Shown here: one piece after another, positions 61,846-64,000 of the stretch | How positions within the stretch are numbered: position 1 is the first letter of the stretch | Layout: each line of letters starts with the position of its first letter | Origin: Rhodovibrio sodomensis | Lineage (GTDB): Bacteria > Pseudomonadota > Alphaproteobacteria > Kiloniellales > Rhodovibrionaceae | NCBI RefSeq assembly: GCF_016583645.1 | Contig: NZ_NRRL01000007.1 | Coordinates: forward strand, 1-64,000 | Reading direction: 5' to 3' | Length of the DNA: 64,000 nucleotides | Position numbers and translations under genes: made by a program | Notes under the pieces: model-generated | Seen by the model: the letters and a program-made list of their open reading frames with translations, nothing else | What the model was told of the DNA's origin: nothing | Database searches by the model: none

Positions 61846-63402
61846 TTACTCTGCCACCCGGCGCTGGCGGAAGACGCTGGCGATTTCGCGCACGTCGGCC
61901 GCGCGGGTCACCACGGCGAAGCCGAAGTAGACCGCCATGCCGCCGAGCACGAGCGCGGCCAGCGCGCCGGCCCGCGCGGCCAGTCCGCCGGTCAGCCAGG
62001 GCATCGCGAAGGACTGGCCGGCGACCAGCACCCCGCCCATCAGCAGGCTGGCGAGCGCGATCCGCGGCAGCCGGCTCTTCAGGCGCATGTCGGCGACCAG
62101 GAAGCGCGCGCGCCGGAGCCAGAGCGCGAGCAGGCCGGCGTTCACCCAGGCGGCGACGGCGGTGGCGAGCGCGATCCCGACGAAGCCGATCCAATAGAAC
62201 AGGCCGACCGTGAGCAGGATGTTGACCCCGACCATCCAGGCCGCGGCGACGAACGGGCTCCAGGTGTCCTCCCGGGCGAAGAAGCCGGGCTGCAGGATCT
62301 TGATCAGCACGTAGGCCGGCAGACCGAGCGCGAAGGCGCCCAGCGCCCAGGCGGTCGCCACGGCGGCCTCGGCGTCGAACGCGCCGCGTTCGAACAGCAC
62401 GCTCACGATCGGCCAGGGGATCGCGACCAGGGCAACGGTGGCCGGCAGGGTCAGCAGCAGGGCAAGCTCGACCCCGCGGTTCAGGCTGTCGCGCGCGGCC
62501 TGGTCCTGGCCGGCGCGCAGCTTGCGCGACAGATCGGGCAGCAGGACCACGCCGAAGGCGATCCCGATCAGCCCCAGCGGCAACTGGTACACCCGGTCGG
62601 CATAGTACAGGTAGCTGACCGCGCCCGGCTGCAGCGAGGCGACGATCGTGCCGACCAACAGGTTCAGCTGCAAGGCGCCGGCGGAGGCGACCCCGGGGCC
62701 CATCAGCCGGAGCGTGCGGCGCACGCCCGGCGTCAGGCGCGGCCATGGGAAGTCCAGCGTGATGCCCGCCCGCCGGGCCGCCCAGATCATCGCCAGGAAC
62801 TGCGCAACCCCGGCCGCCGTCACCGTCCAGGCGAGCGCCGGGCCCGCCGGCGCGTCGGCCAGCGGGATCACCGCCAGCAGGGTGGCGATGAACAGGACGT
62901 TGAGCAGGATCGGCGCGGCCGCCATCGCGGCGAACCTGTAGAGCGCGTTGAGCACCCCGCCGTAAAGCGCGACCAGCGAGACGAACAGCAGGTAGGGAAA
63001 CGTCAGGCGGGTCAGCAGCACCGCCTGGTCGAACTTCGCCGGGTCCTGCGCGAACCCGGGCGCCAGGAGGTGCATCAGCTGCGGCATCGCCAGCAGCGCG
63101 GCCAGGGTGAACGCCAGCAGCGCGGCCGTCAGCACGCTCAGCGTCTCCTCCGCCAGCCGCACCGCGGCGGCGCGGCCGTCCTCCTCCAGCCGGCGCGCGA
63201 ACAGCGGCACGAACGCGGCCGAGAACGCGCCCTCCGCGAACAGCCGGCGGAACAAGTTGGGGAATCGGAAGGCGACGAAGAACGCGTCCGCGACCGGCCC
63301 GGTGCCGATCACCGCGGCCATCAGGATGTCGCGCACGAACCCCAGGATCCGGCTGATCCCGGTATATCCGCCGACCGTGGCGAGCGAGCGCAGGAGGGAC
63401 AT
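61846..63402 (-). CDS. murJ: Lipid II flippase MurJ
   Basis: MurJ flips lipid II across the inner membrane for peptidoglycan synthesis. The 518-residue protein has about 14 transmembrane segments. Diagnostic sequence: VGGYTGISRILGFVRDILMA, DAFFVAFRFPNLFRRLFAEG, AFSAAFVPLFARRLEEDG and LNLLVGTIVASLQPGAVSYL, then YYADRVYQLPLGLIGIAFGV. The Arg residues of the central cavity (SRILGFVRD, FRFPNLFRR) are present. The ATG at 63402 (MSLLRSLATVGGYTG) was chosen over a 36-residue longer frame. Confidence 0.97.
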   Translation of the reverse strand: MSLLRSLATVGGYTGISRILGFVRDILMAAVIGTGPVADAFFVAFRFPNLFRRLFAEGAFSAAFVPLFARRLEEDGRAAAVRLAEETLSVLTAALLAFTLAALLAMPQLMHLLAPGFAQDPAKFDQAVLLTRLTFPYLLFVSLVALYGGVLNALYRFAAMAAAPILLNVLFIATLLAVIPLADAPAGPALAWTVTAAGVAQFLAMIWAARRAGITLDFPWPRLTPGVRRTLRLMGPGVASAGALQLNLLVGTIVASLQPGAVSYLYYADRVYQLPLGLIGIAFGVVLLPDLSRKLRAGQDQAARDSLNRGVELALLLTLPATVALVAIPWPIVSVLFERGAFDAEAAVATAWALGAFALGLPAYVLIKILQPGFFAREDTWSPFVAAAWMVGVNILLTVGLFYWIGFVGIALATAVAAWVNAGLLALWLRRARFLVADMRLKSRLPRIALASLLMGGVLVAGQSFAMPWLTGGLAARAGALAALVLGGMAVYFGFAVVTRAADVREIASVFRQRRVAE

Positions 63403-63702
63403 GGGTGGCTGGCGTCTCGTGCGGGCGTGGGCCGCCCTGATAGCCGACGCGCGCGGGGCGGCGAAAGCGCTTTGCGCCAACTTGCCTGAACAACGGGCAA
63501 GCGTGGTCACCGGCGACCTACCGGGTTTTCACGGCGCGCGCGGGCGTGCGATGTTACCGCCCGGCGAGGGGATCGCCGTCAGCCGCCCGGTCGGTCTGCG
63601 AACCGCCCGGACCACGGGGCATCGGCGTTATTTCGGGGGACTTCCGCGCAACCGTACGGGCGCCCGGGGTGGGCGTCCGCGACCGACGGGAGATCTCGGC
63701 TG
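63403..63702. other. 300-bp divergent spacer between murJ and the Sel1 lipoprotein
   Basis: No credible gene or clear promoter. One small hairpin CTTGCC-N9-GGCAAG lies at about 63481-63501. Confidence 0.6.
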
Positions 63703-64000
63703 ATGCGTGTCTTTTCCGCGCCCGCCCTGCGCATGCCGGCGGTGCTGCTCGGCGCCGTGCTGCTCGTGTCCTGCCAGCAGATGGGCGCGGACCTGAGCCG
63801 TCTCGGCCAGGCGATCTCGGGCGGCGGCGATCCGCAGGAGCTCTACCAACAGGCCCGCGAGCTGGACGCCCAGGACCGCGACGGCGAGGCGGTACCGCTG
63901 TACCGGTCGGCCGCGCGGGCCGGCAGCGCGGAGGCGGCCTACGAACTGGGCGAAGCCTACCGCGACGGCGAAGGCGTCGCGCCCGACCTCGAAGAAGCCG
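63703..64000 (+). CDS. Sel1-repeat lipoprotein (partial, N-terminal)
   Basis: The first 99 codons of a gene that runs off the window. The product starts MRVFSAPALRMPAVLLGAVL and has a lipobox LVSC (Cys about 25). The Sel1-like (TPR-type) helical repeats begin with GEAVPLYRSAARAGSAEAAY and ELGEAYRDGEGVAPDLEEA, where the A-x2-LG-x2-Y-x2-G-x-GV pattern is clear. GGGAGA precedes the ATG by nine bases. Sel1 proteins are interaction scaffolds, often in the envelope; the specific role is unknown. Confidence 0.85.
   Translation, partial: MRVFSAPALRMPAVLLGAVLLVSCQQMGADLSRLGQAISGGGDPQELYQQARELDAQDRDGEAVPLYRSAARAGSAEAAYELGEAYRDGEGVAPDLEEA

Overview
The window is a GC-rich (roughly 70%) piece of an alphaproteobacterial chromosome. 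Gene content and order point to a Rhodospirillales-type organism, possibly near Rhodovibrio; the genus is inference. The evidence is: dnaQ-secB-fxsA-tim44-mltA-smr; hslVU beside hisB-hisH-GNAT-hisA-hisF-hisE-HIT; a CcrM-type GANTC methyltransferase; a SUV3-like helicase followed by an S4 protein; ispH-thrB-rnhA; murJ-trpS-uspA. Nearly all of it is core genome. There is no prophage, insertion sequence, CRISPR array or rRNA operon. The only stable RNA gene seen is one tRNA-Ala(CGC).

Layout. 1-8.8 kb: protein export and envelope genes (secB, fxsA, tim44, mltA), then lutABC for lactate oxidation placed between mltA and smr, and a small Xre regulator. 9.2-15.7 kb: the HslVU protease and, divergently, most of the histidine pathway. 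15.9-24.9 kb: an aminotransferase, a DinB-fold protein, the ccrM-rnhB-htpG block, pcm, and two adjacent PAS_5-type proteins. 24.9-31 kb: an RNA helicase and S4 pair, a class-I amidotransferase and xthA. 31-35.5 kb: a leftward run of asparaginase, quinone oxidoreductase, a SAM methyltransferase and msrP. 35.6-40.4 kb: a SpoU methylase, IalB, rlmN, two paralogous small membrane proteins, and a tandemly duplicated nucleotidyltransferase/HEPN locus. 40.6-49.9 kb: argG, a nnrU-like gene, folD-yggU-yggT, the tRNA, a macrodomain protein, ampG and rsmB. 50-64 kb: rnhA, thrB, ispH, a CDGSH protein, lipoproteins, an adenylate cyclase, a Bax-like glucosaminidase, uspA, a TIGR02186/TSUP pair, trpS, murJ and the start of a Sel1 lipoprotein.

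Two signals stand out. First, at 38.85-40.43 kb a nucleotidyltransferase/HEPN pair occurs twice in tandem. The two copies share the same promoter at the same spacing, 7 nt before the ATG, which suggests leaderless mRNAs. The nucleotidyltransferases are almost identical in their first half, the HEPN partners have diverged, and a third broken fragment follows. Second, the intergenic spaces are filled by at least five families of dispersed palindromic repeats. In one family the repeat supplies or overlaps the stop codon of five different genes (fxsA, dinB-like, a PAS gene, the S4 gene, trpS).

Start codons were moved inward wherever the longest reading frame extended past a better start. Function calls rest on family motifs read by eye; no database search was run.
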